This document shows, piece by piece, positions 12,088-23,400 of a stretch of 64,000 nt of DNA; positions within the stretch are counted from its first letter, which is position 1, and every line of letters starts with the position of its first letter. Under the pieces are notes generated by a model. It worked only from the letters and a program-made list of their open reading frames with translations, searched no databases and was not told where the DNA came from. Made by a program: the position numbers and the translations under genes. The stretch is from Euwallacea fornicatus (taxonomy: Eukaryota > Arthropoda > Insecta > Coleoptera > Curculionidae), in NCBI RefSeq assembly GCF_040115645.1, contig NC_089547.1, positions 5,270,001 to 5,334,000 of the forward strand, read 5' to 3'.

Positions 12088-14589
12088 ATGAGCGCAAATA
12101 AAGTATTTTCATCAAGTATAGGATTAAAGTATCCGAAGTTGAGAGACCATCCTCTACATTCCGGTAAGTTTTTGCATTCTTAAGTAGGATTTAGATAGCA
12201 CACGCACTTAAAACACCGATTTAGATGGAGATTTTGATAACTTAGCAAATCTGGCTAATTTGGTGAATTTATAACGGGCGAATCTGGGCAATTTGGCGAA
12301 TGGCAATTTCGCTAACTATAAGCCAACGCAAGCCGCCTGAACTAACGAAGAACTTATTTGTCATCAGAAAAGGCATTTAATGTTTCATTAGCGGGGATCT
12401 GATTAAAGAAAAGTGGTAACCTGTAAAGTGTTTATTTCTCGGGAAAAACTCTCAGTACCGCGGGGAAGAAATTAAAAAAATTATTTTGAGTTTTGCACGA
12501 TCGAGGAAGAGTGCTCTTTCGGAAATAGCTTTATCTTGGCGCGATTGGGGAATGAACTCGCGAATTTCCATCCGTTTCAGTTCAGGCCTGGCTGAAGGAC
12601 AAATATGCCGACGACGGAGCCGAGGGCTATTGGCGCATCCACGATAACTTATACGACCTGAGCGACTTCATTCAAATACACCCGGGAGGCCCGGACTGGA
12701 TCAAACTTACGAAGGCACCATCAACGTTTCTCTTCTCATTCATCACCACGTAATTCGGCACTTTGCAGGGCACTGACATAACCGAAGTCTTCGAATCGCA
12801 TCACCTCACTTCCAAGGCGGAAACCCTCCTCCCGAAATTATTCCTTAAAAAAGCGTCGCTTCCCAGAAACTCCCCTTTCACGTTCCACGAACGGGGCTTT
12901 TACAAGACTCTGAAAGGCAGGATCGCGAAGAAGGTGGAGGAGCTCCCAGCTAACCCATCAAAACGGAGCAAATTAATCACAGATATAATTTTCGCTTCTT
13001 ATGTCAGCACTTTCCTGTTGGCGGTGCGTTTCCAAAGCTTTTTGGTTGGGGCGGTTGCAGGAGTGTTCTTGGCGTTGCTGGCAGTGGCGGCCCACAACTT
13101 CTTCCACCAACGGGACAATTTCCGGAGGTTTTACTTTGATTTTTCCATGATGAGCTCCAAGTAAGTAGCGGGGTAAAGGGCTTTCAGTAACATTATCCGA
13201 GAATCCGCATCTCTGATCGTTGGAACGTTGCTACGCTAAATAATGCCCTGAACGCAACTGGCGCTCGTTAATCTCGACACCTGTCAAATTGTTTGAACGA
13301 TTGCGCAATTTTCAACTGACAGTGTCAATCTCAAAAGAGACTACGTTGCAAGATTTATTATTTTCCAAAAATTACTTTTTCTCTAAGTGTTAAGCCCGGC
13401 ACTTCTGGGAGCGTCCTCGTATGTCCCGAGAGTCCAAGTGAGCGAAAACCAAACGCAAACAAGCATTTATTTGCGCAATACGCACCGGGTGCCCCATGTA
13501 GACAAGCGGCGCAACTTGGCAACGTCGCCCCGCTGAAAAACACCCAATCGGAAAGATCGTAATCGATCGTGACTCACCTTCCACGTATTAAGGGGCAGCT
13601 CGCATGCGCTCTGAGTCAAAACTGCGTCACGAGTCGGGTCATTCTGGAATTCGACGTAACGTACTCGTTTTTCTGTAGAGAGTGGAGGGTCAGTCACGTG
13701 CTCAGCCATCACATGTACACCAACACCGTGAACGATTTGGAAATATCGGTGGTGGAACCGTTCCTGCAGTACCTCCCTGGACGGAAGAATGTCTTGTTTC
13801 GCTACGGCTCCTGGGTTTACTCCCCCGTGCTGTACGCCCTGATATTTATATCCCAATACCTCAAAACGTAAGTTATGCCTGCTTCATTAGAACGGGGAGG
13901 TATTTGCGACCGTTAGCTTAGGGATGCACCTGTACACCTCCGAACGGCCGTGGGTGCCATGGTCCGCCTTGCTGCCTCTGACTGTCCCGCTGCTGTCGTG
14001 GATGGTTACAGGCCAGACTCTGTGGGTTTGTCTTCAGATCTTCGCTTGGGTAATTGTGGTGGGCAGCACGCATTTCGGGATCGTGGGCTTAAATGCGGCC
14101 CACCATCATCCAGACATATTTCACGACGGAGATGCCGTTAGGTGAGTTTAGGCAGAATCGAAGGTCCGCCGGCGATTCGGGGAATTTGTGGATTGGAGAT
14201 GGTCGAAATTGAATTGACTCGGACTGACTCGGACTGACCCGGACTCGGACGAACGTTTCCTCGCACCGCCCCTTGCACGAATATTGTGCTGTAGGGCCAA
14301 CCACGAAATGGATTGGGGCGTCTTCCAGATGGACGCCGTAATGGACAGAAAGGACATCACCGGCTCCCATTTTCTGGTGCTGACGAATTTCGGCGACCAC
14401 GCCCTGCATCACCTGTTCCCCACCGTGGACCACGGAGTTCTGGCGCATTTGTACCCGATTTTCCTGGAAACATGCGAGGAATTTGGAGTGGACTGGAGAC
14501 TGGTCACGCAGCTGGATTTGGTGAAAGGGCAGTTCGCCCAGCTGGCCAAGGTGGTGCCTAAGTCGGAGCGGGCCAAATCGGGCTCGTAG
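12088..14589 (+). CDS. Cyt-b5-r: Cytochrome b5-related fatty acid desaturase-like protein, copy 1
   Basis: Six exons: 12088-12163, 12581-12714, 12769-13160, 13679-13867, 13917-14141, 14295-14589. They give 436 aa. A cytochrome b5 domain comes first, with heme ligand motif HPGGPDW and second ligand region FESHH. A membrane desaturase/hydroxylase domain follows, with three histidine boxes: HNFFH, SHVLSHH and DHALHH, plus an additional AAHHHPD. Hydrophobic segments flank the boxes. Proteins of this kind are membrane-bound oxidases that take electrons through the fused b5 domain. The exact substrate is not known from sequence. The intron at 12715-12768 begins with GC instead of GT. The gene runs tail-to-tail with Mhc. 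A paralogue with nearly the same exon plan lies at 42595-44186. Confidence 0.93.
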
Positions 14590-14594
14590 CGACG

Positions 14595-14634
14595 AATAAA
14601 AGTCCAAATAAAAGAACGATATAATTTGTTTATT
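14595..14634. terminator. Facing polyadenylation signals of Cyt-b5-r and Mhc
   Basis: AATAAA occurs on the + strand at 14595-14600 and 14607-14612. The reverse complement TTTATT is at 14629-14634, which reads as AATAAA for the minus-strand Mhc transcript. The two 3' ends are therefore likely to abut or overlap by a few tens of bases. Confidence 0.5.
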
Positions 14635-15028
14635 TGGTGCCTTATATCATACAACATATCCACACATACAATAAGTTAAAATAACCTGGACTTTTTACAA
14701 AATACATGGATTTAACGTGTCATTTCCGAGAATCACGGAGACCAAAGGCTTCTTGTGATGGAAATACGTGTCTCTTTTACCACCTCCCGTCTCCGCCTTC
14801 TCCCATATAAAAAACACTATGTAATGAAACAACGGAATCATACTTTTAAATCGAGAAAAAAAAAGGCGAAACGAAACGGAAAGAATAAAGAAATAAAAAA
14901 TAACGGTAAGTAACAATAATTAAAAATTATCATATTAAATTACACTCGCGGCCAGTGAACATCGATCGAATTTGCCGCGCTCAGAGTTCGTTTTTGTTTA
15001 AATCTAACAACACAGCGCCTTAATAAGT

Positions 15029-18000
15029 TTAGAACTCACTATCGGGGGCGAGGTCGAACCTTGGGGGGAACAGACCGCCATCTCCCAATTGTGGGCGCTG
15101 CCTTGGCTGAAAAACAAATCAGATTATAGGAGAGAAGCACCAACGATCAGGGGACACAAGCACGAGGGCTCGCTCGGGTGTACGAGAGCCCTCGACAGAA
15201 GCAAATACGTTACTGTAGAGGGACGTTCATACATTAAAAAAAAAAAAAAAAAAATACAAAAAAAATACAAATTACAGAGAAAGACAAGGGGGGGAGGGGG
15301 GGTTGAACTCTCTCTCTCTCACTTACGGTGATTAGTTACCGCTTATTCCATCAATATAGCTGGTAAGCGGGGCTTATTTGCTTGCGGCTTGAATCGAGAA
15401 AAAAACAGCGATAAGGTCAATTTGCGCAATTGTGTTTAGAGTATTGAGAGTGTGAGTGGAGCTCAAAGAGTGTAATCCGCGCAGTCTAGAAAACATTCTG
15501 CAGTTTGGCAACACGGACGGTGCCTCCGGAGCTGACGTCACTCCACAGGCGGCCGCTCCGAGTTGACAGAGGCGACGGCCATTTTGTTGGAGCGAGTGAG
15601 CGTTAGGAATTAAGGGGCTTCTCTAATCCAAATTTTTGAGTTTCGTGGTGTTTTCATAATATTTGTGGTAACAATTGTCTGGGAAGTGGAATTTGACTTA
15701 CCGCAGGGCTCTGTCCCCTGGCTGAAGATCCGGCACGTCCCTTCGCGCGGAATTTGGCAATGGCCTGTTCGGCGAGGTCCGCGCGTTCCTCTGCTTCCTC
15801 CAGCTCTTGTTGCGCCTTGCGGAATTTGGCCAAGTTCAAAGCGGCGATTTCTTCGGCCTCCTCGATCTGCCTCTTGTAGGTCTTGATCTTCTGTTGCAGC
15901 TTGTCGACCAGGTCTTGCATGCGCTCGTGGTTCTTCCTGTCTTCCTCAGCCTGGAAGCTCAACTCCTTGATGCGACGCTCTGATTTCCTCAAGTTCTTTT
16001 GCGCGTCGGCGTGTCTCCTCTGCTCGCCGTCCAACTCGTTCTCGAGCTCTCTCACCCTCTGTTCGAGCTTGGCGATGGCCTTCTTGCCGCCCTTGAGGGC
16101 GTTGGCCTCGGCCTCATCGAGACGCACTTGCAAGTCTTTGATTTGAGTTTCGAGGGCCTTGCGCAGTTTCTCTTGGGTCTGGGCGTGGTCCTGTTCGGCA
16201 CGCAATTCGTCGGCGAGACGGGCAGCGTCTACCATGGCTTTCTTGGCCTTCTCTTCGGAGTTCTTGGCCTCGTTCAGGAGCTCGTCGAGGTCGGAATGCA
16301 GGGTCTGCAGCTCGGTCTCCAATTTCCTCTTGGCGGCCGACATGGAGGCGTTTTGGGCGGCCAGGTCGTTGAGCTGTTCGTGGGCGTCGCCCAGTTCTTG
16401 TTCCGCCTGGCGGCGGGCGCGATCGGCTTGTTCCAGGAGGGTGCGCGATTCTTCCAGTTCGTTCTGGAGGGCGTTGGCGCGACGCTCGGAGATGCCCAAT
16501 TGTTCGCGGGCCTCATCGCGCGCGCGCTGTTCTTCTTCGAGGGCTTGTTGGGTGTCTTTGAGCTGTTGTTGGTAGCGTTTGATGGTCTTCTGGGCCTCGG
16601 CGTTAGCCTGAAAAAAGCGAACGACGCGATTTATGTGAACGCTCGGTGTCAGCGTGAGAACCTACCTTGTTAGCGTGGTCCAAAGCAATTTCCAATTCGT
16701 TGATGTCGGCTTCCAACTTCTTCTTCATGCGAAGGGCCTCGGCTTTGCCCTTGGCTTCGGCCTCGAGGGAGGCTTGCATAGAGTCCAGGGCGCGTTGGTG
16801 GTTCTTCCTGGTGTTCTCGAATTCCTCCTCTTTCTCTTGGATGCGCCTGTCGATTTCTTGGCGCACTTGAGACAGCTCAAGCTGGCTCCTGAGAACCTTG
16901 TTCTCTTCCTGTTCGAGGGCGGCTTCGGCTTCCTCGAGGGCGGCTTGAAGCTCGTCTTTCTCGGCTTCCAAGCGCTTCCTTGCCTTTTCGATTTCGTGAA
17001 TGTTACGGCCACCTTCGCCGATTTGGTCCAAGAGGTCCTTGACCTCGTCGGCGAGGTTCTTGTTCTCACGACGGACGGCTTCCAATTGCTCTTGTCCTTC
17101 TTCGTAAGCCCCCTTGAGCCTGAACAGTTCGGTGGAGTAGTTGCGGCATTCCTTTTGACTGGCATCGAGTTCGGCGGCCAGATCGTCAACCTTGAGTTTC
17201 CACTCTCCGATGATCTTGTCAAAGGCCTTCTGTTTCTTTTCAGCGGCATTGGCGATGGCGTTAGCACGGTCAACTTCAAGTTGCAGGTCCTCGACTTCAG
17301 TGGCGAGACGTTGTTTGGTCTTTTCGAGGGCCACCACCTTCTGGTTGAGGGATTCGATGGTTTCCTCAGCTTCGGCGAGACGGGCCTGGAGCTTCCTCTT
17401 GGCCTCTTCGAGCTCCTCGGAGCGAGCTACGCCCTCAGATTCGTATTTCTGGCGCCAGAGCTGAGCGTCAGCATTGGCCTTGCTGAGCTGGCGTTGGATG
17501 TCAGCCTTGGCTTCGGCCTCTTCCTCGACTTGTTCGCGGATGTTGTCCAAGTCGTGTTCCAAGTTGCGGAATTTGCCCAATAAAGTGGCGCGTTCGCGGC
17601 TTTCTTCGTCGGCCAACCTCTTGGTGTCTTCCAATTGGGTGGTCAGGGACACCTTGATCTTGCTGAGTTGGGAGACTTGCGACTCGGCCTCTTCCAGCTG
17701 CCTGAGCAGGTCAGAGTTCTCGATGGACAGCTTCTTCTTCGCGGCGTCGAAGTCGTTGAGAGTGCGGTTGGTCTCGTCGAGCTTTCCTTGGACATCGTTG
17801 AGTTGCTGTCCTAGTTGTTTGGACACCTTTTCGATGGCGGCCTAGAATTTCGTTCGCGTTTAGCGGCATTTTCAAGGTTTAATGTGAGCACATGAAGCGA
17901 GACATTAGAGTGGTATTAGCTCTGGCAAAGACAATAGAGTTAACAACGGGAAAACTGAGAAAAGAAGCGGCCTCGTGGTTATGTTGAGCTCAAACTGCTG

Positions 18001-20458
18001 ATGGTGACCCTTTATAGTACCTTTTCGTTGGCCAAGTGGTCGACAGAGGCGCGGAGGTCGTTAAGTTCGCCGAAGTACTGAGCCTTTTCTTTCTCAGCCC
18101 TGGGGGACAAGACAGAAAACCACGTTTAACCGACAGAGACACACATTTTGGTTATTCAGGTTTACACTACAATAATGAGACTCAGACTGTCAAACGACAA
18201 TGACACAGGGGAGGGGGGACAGACACCAAAAAGACCCATCTGGGTACCTTTTCGCGTCCAACTTGGTCCACCGCAGCCCTGGTTTGTTGCAGCTCCTGGT
18301 AAATGCTGGCGCGGTCTCTCTCAGCCCTAAATTTCACGTTTCGTTTAAATTAAATCCCCAAACGGGGGAAAAACTCGAGGCGAGGAACTAAAATGGGGGT
18401 ACCACACATCCGTCCAGCACTCAAAAAATGCAAATGGGCCGGTTGCACGGCATGGCCCCGCGACAGACGCATGGGACGGAATTTTGGAGCCACTGTCCCA
18501 TGCATCTTTCATCCGATAACGTTGGCGGATGACGGATGCACGGGACCAGGGTTCGTTAGCTGATATATTTTATTATTTCCGATGGTCCCCGTATAAAGAG
18601 CGCGAGTTAATTTCGACGCTTTTACGGGGGGATGTCGGAAATAGTTAACGACAAGAAATCGAATAATACTGGGCGATTCGCTAGATTTTACTCAATTTCC
18701 ATCAATGTTATCCGGGAAGTGGTCATCTTCCGGAACGTCACTTACTTGGCTTTGAGCTTGTTCAGCTGGTCGATTTGTTCACCCATTTCGGACACGGCAT
18801 CGTTGTGCTTCTTGCGCAAGTTGGCCAAAGTTCCCTCGTGTTGGATGTTGGCCTCTTCCAGGTCGCGGCGCAGCTTGGCGAGCTCGGCTTCCCTCTTCTT
18901 GTTCAGCTCAATCTGAGCAGAAGTGGCTCCGCCGGCCTCTTCCAGACGCTCTCCCAGTTCTTCCAGTTCGCGAGCGAGGTCGGCGCGTTGCTTCTCGGCC
19001 TTGGCTCTAGCCTGCCTCTCGGCCTCAACTTCCTCTTCCAGCTCTTCGATGCGGGCCTGCAGTTCCTTGATCTGTTTCTGGGTCTTTCCTACAACGGATT
19101 GTTCGTCTTCGAGTTTGGCGGTCAGAGAGGAGATCTCCTTGTCCTTGCGTTGGATGGTCTGTTCAAGTTCTTTCTTGTTCCTCTCCAAGTCGGCGACGGC
19201 CTCCTGGGTGAGTTTCAGGTCGCCCTCGACCTTCCTCTTCGATTTCTCGACGTCTCCGCGCAACTTCTTCTCGCGCTCCAGAGAGTCCTCCAGCTCGTCC
19301 AGGGTCTGCTCGAGCTTGGCCTTCACTTTGTTCAAGTGGTTGACCTTGTCTTCGGCCGCCTGTAGTTCCTCGGAGATCTTCTGGTTGTTCTCGCCGCCGA
19401 TCTTCTTCTCCTTGTTCAGCTTGTTGATGAGTTCGTCTTGGTGGGCGATCTCGTCGTTCAAGTTCCTGATCTGGTGGTCCTTGGTCGCCTTGTCCTGCTC
19501 GGATTTCTGCAGGTTAAGCTCCAAGTCCTCGATGTCCTTTTTGTACCCGGAGATCTCCTGTTCCAGTTTCTTCTTCTGCTGCATCAGCTGGTTGCGGGCG
19601 TCCTCCTCTTGGCTGAGACGGTCTTGGGTTTCCTAAAAAGGGGGTCAGTAATTGAACCGCCCGTAATGTGGGTTAATTAAGTGCATTTTTATTGGATGCG
19701 ATCCAATAAGGTGTTTTTGGTGGATTTTAATGATTGCTAATCGCCGGATTTGAAGTGCTGCCAAAAATTATTAATGTCTAATGAAAGACGCCACTGACAG
19801 GGCTTAAGCGAAGGTGCTTAAGTCGGATAAATGCGTAGACTTGTTTATCTCTTGCTGGGATTGGAAAATATACATAAGAGATCAAGTTTTCCAACTGAAC
19901 AAACAAGCTAAATTTAAAAATCGGCGTGTCCGACCGATTCGTTTGAACTGCCGCGATTTACGGCCCACAGAAATTTCCAGGGGGGCTGGCTCGTTCGAGC
20001 GGACTTACCGACAGCTGAGACTCGAGATCGCTCTTCTGGGCCTGCAGCTTGTTGGCCCGTTCGGTGGTTTCCGACAGAGACCCCTTCTCGCCCTCGAGGG
20101 TGGCCAAAAGGTCGGTCTTCTCCGTCAGCAACTTGGCGTAGAGACCCTCCAGCTCCTTCTTGGCCTTGGCCTCGCGCTCGTACGCCTCCTGGGCCTTGGC
20201 GGCTTTCTCTTCCAGTTTCTGGAAAACCGATTCCTTTTCTAAAATCTGTCGTTCCAGGGCGACCATTCGCGGGTCGATTTCGGGGGATTTCCGCGGGGAC
20301 GTGTCACTCGCGGCGGACGTGCGCGGCGCTTCGGGGACCTCGCCCTCCGAGGGCTTCGAGGATCTCTTCTTCTTCTGAGTCCTGACCTCGGCGTCGGCGG
20401 GGCTTCCCTGCAGGGATTTCTCGTTTACGGCCACGGAAGCCATCTCGTTTTCAATCAA
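15029..20458 (-). CDS. Mrp: Myosin rod protein (Mrp) transcript from an internal start inside Mhc
   Basis: The exon upstream of the KLEEK rod exon stays open without a splice for 80 codons further 5', beginning with ATG at 20458 (or a second ATG at 20443). The unique N-terminus from 20443 has about 75 residues, is basic, and is rich in Ser/Pro/Lys (RTQKKKRSSKPSEGE, TSPRKSPEIDPR). It then enters the coiled-coil rod directly and uses the same downstream exons. In Drosophila an internal Mhc promoter makes a headless rod with a 77-residue unique N-terminus, and length and position match here. Expected size is about 1186 aa, in thick filaments of some muscles. Predicted by analogy and not proven by transcripts. 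Confidence 0.82.
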
Positions 20459-23400
20459 GTACCGACCGGGGGGGGCTGCGTGGAGGCGAAAGATCGGGGA
20501 TCGGCGGAAGACTGACCGAGATTCGCGGATTTAACACGGTCTTATGGCAGGATATTCTCGACCACGCCCACGGCTAGATGAAAGATTATGAAAATATGCA
20601 TGGTTGACGGAAATAGCAGGCAGGCAGGGGGATCAATTTTAAATTTAGAAGATTCTTTAATGTGGGACAGGTGATTTGATCGGGACCGTCGAAATGTTGT
20701 TTGGAGTATCGTAAACACCTCGGTATCCGATCAAGGAGACCGACCGGTAAGGTCCGCGATTAAGTGTCGCATGCGCGCACGCGGTCGCGCTTATTTTTAG
20801 TCAAATGTGCGAAATTTGAGTGGCCGAATTGGAAAGGAAGAAGGTCGAAGTGCAGCTCAAGAATGGATAAATTTAGATGCGAAATATTATTACGCGAAAT
20901 TAGTCATGAATTTTTTGCTCGGTGCGTCACGACGCCGATAAATCTTCGTCCGAGAGGCGATTTAACTCTCAAACGTTTTCGATTTTTATTTTTAGGAAAT
21001 TCGCGATGCGCGAAGAAACGCGTACCCGACGATATTTCGAGCGGGACTCACTGCGGGACTCACTGCGGGACTCAACGATTAGTCAGAAGAAGTTATTTCG
21101 AGGCCCCGATTGCATCGTGCACGACCTCAAATGGCCACTTACAGCGATCTCATCTTCGATGCGGGTGACGTTGAGTAGAGGCTTGACTCTCTGCCACAAT
21201 TTGTACCAGGGCCAGGTCCTGAGCTTGAGGTACTTCCTCAAGTTCCTCTGGCACACTTGGAGGGCCAGACGTTGCTCCTGCAGCTTCTTGAATTCCTTCC
21301 TGGAGAGGTAGCCTCTGACCCAGGATTGCATCCAGGTGACGATTTTGCCCAGACGCTCGTCACGCAATTCTTCCATCTGACCCAGGACGCCGGCACGGAA
21401 GAAGACCTGTGTGGTTGACGGGGGGGAAACTTGTCAGTTTTGAACGTCGGGGGTGAATTTGAAATGAGTCTGAAGCGGCTTTGGTTTATCTTGAGGTTGT
21501 GCTTTAGGCGTGACCGTTAGTTGAGCACTCAAACGAAGCGGTACCGAATTAAAATGGAAAAAAATAATGATCAAGAAGCTCTGAAATGGTTCCCCCGGGT
21601 TTCTAAATGCGACCATCAATGCGGTCTTGCTTCATGGAAGCATGGAGGTTTGTCGGGCCTTGCGTGGGACTCGGCTGGGGAGCAAGAAGTCGGTTGCACC
21701 GACCCAGATTCTCCCGTTGTGCCCGAGTTACCACGGGCGGCACGCGACGTCCCGCCGACTCCGTGCTAGTGCACCTGGACAGTCTCCGGAACGTGGCAAG
21801 TTGGGGCTCTATCGTTGTGCGAAAATCGAAAAACTCGTGCCACCGCTCGCCGGGAACCGAGGGCATTGACGGTGCCCGACGGAGGACACCTTGTGGGGCC
21901 ATCCGCAGTTCCAGGGCGAAACCGATTGTTCCCGACGCCACTGCTCCCTATCCCGAGAGGACCGGGGAGTTGCGGTCCCCTCCGCCAACCTATCGGCGGC
22001 CCCATTCAGAGCTCCTTGATGATGCTTCTTCTTTTAAGCAAAATTTGGCGGTTTAGTTACAGGAAAAGAGGCGGCAAAATTAGGTTGTTGATAAGCAACG
22101 GCAGAGCAATCGATAACACCGGGTGGTGGTAGGCGTCGGGACCGACCAGAGGGATTGCCAAGTTTGCCGATTGTCTCCGACTCCAAGGTGGAAAAGTGAA
22201 AATCCATCTGGACTCGCACGAGTTTCACGTCATCGCTCTCGTTCACCGAAATTCCTCGCACGCAATTAAAATTCCGCGGTGCTTCACGCAATCGTGAAAT
22301 TGAACTCTTTTCCAGGAAAATCGGTCTCGCCAAAACGTAATTTTAGCCTGGAAATCGGGTCAACTTCTGATTGGCAATCCCCTTCGAGTCGGTCCAAGAG
22401 CAGCTGGACCACTGTACCTTGGTTTTACCCAGACGGTATTGCTCTTTGTCTAAAGCGATATGGTCCAAGATAACTTCGGCCGCTTTTTCTGCTGTGGGGG
22501 CCTCCTTGACCAAACTTGCAGCCAGAATTTTGTATCTGATTCATGCAAGATGAGTCGCACATTAACAACAATTAACACTTACATATAAAGACTACAGTCA
22601 CCGATTTCAGTACTGCTCGGGACTGCAGAGGGGGAGAGGGGGGGTGGGGCGTGGGGATGTTGGTGAACATTTTCAGAAGTCCCAAGATAGTCTAAAATTA
22701 CTGGGACTACTGTAACCTATGGCCTGTCTTCACGGCGATATATAGGGAGGACAACAAAACCAAACACTTATAGAAAGAGACAAAAATAACAGACGGGACC
22801 TTGGTGTGACCGAGACGGTACAGATCGGCATCAAGGCCGGTGGCCGACAAAATGACTTCGGCGCACTTCTTGGGGTCGCTTTCTTTGGATGCTTCAGTGG
22901 GGTTCAAGATTTTATAACTAGACAGAGACAAACACGACATTAAATTAACGATTGACACTGGGAAGGAGCGATAAACGACTACAAGGCCTGGACACAAGAC
23001 AAAGACGAGGGCACAGTCTTGCCTTGGTGTGTCCAACTCTGTAGCTATCAGGGTCTAAACCGATCTCCTCCAAACACTTCCTAGCTGCCTCCTTGGCCTC
23101 CTTTTCAGCGGCCATGGTGGCCGGAGCTAAGATCATGTAGCTAGACCATGGAGAAACGTTGTAGGTACAAACGCTTAAACCCTCTGAGGGCCAACAGATC
23201 AAAGTACCGTTAACTTTATCGTCAGGAAGACTACGATCCTGGCCGATAAACCTGTACTCTGCCCGTCGGGCACCTAAAGTTCACTCACCGGAGCTTGAAG
23301 TCAGGGTAGACCATTCTGTTGGGGAAACCTTTCCTGCAGATACGGATACCTTCAAGTACACCGTTACAGGTCAGCTGGTGCATGACCAAGTGGGAGTCGA

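Noticed and set aside
16654..17583. 309-codon frame antisense to the Mhc rod
   Set aside because: It is the antisense shadow of the coiled-coil codons; Leu/Phe-rich composition is what reverse heptads give.
18775..19365. 196-codon antisense frame in the rod
   Set aside because: Same cause as above; the sense strand is clear coiled coil.
21607..22056. 149-codon frame in an Mhc intron
   Set aside because: It overlaps opposing frames and shows no domain; the interval is intron between the converter array and the VFFRAGV exon.
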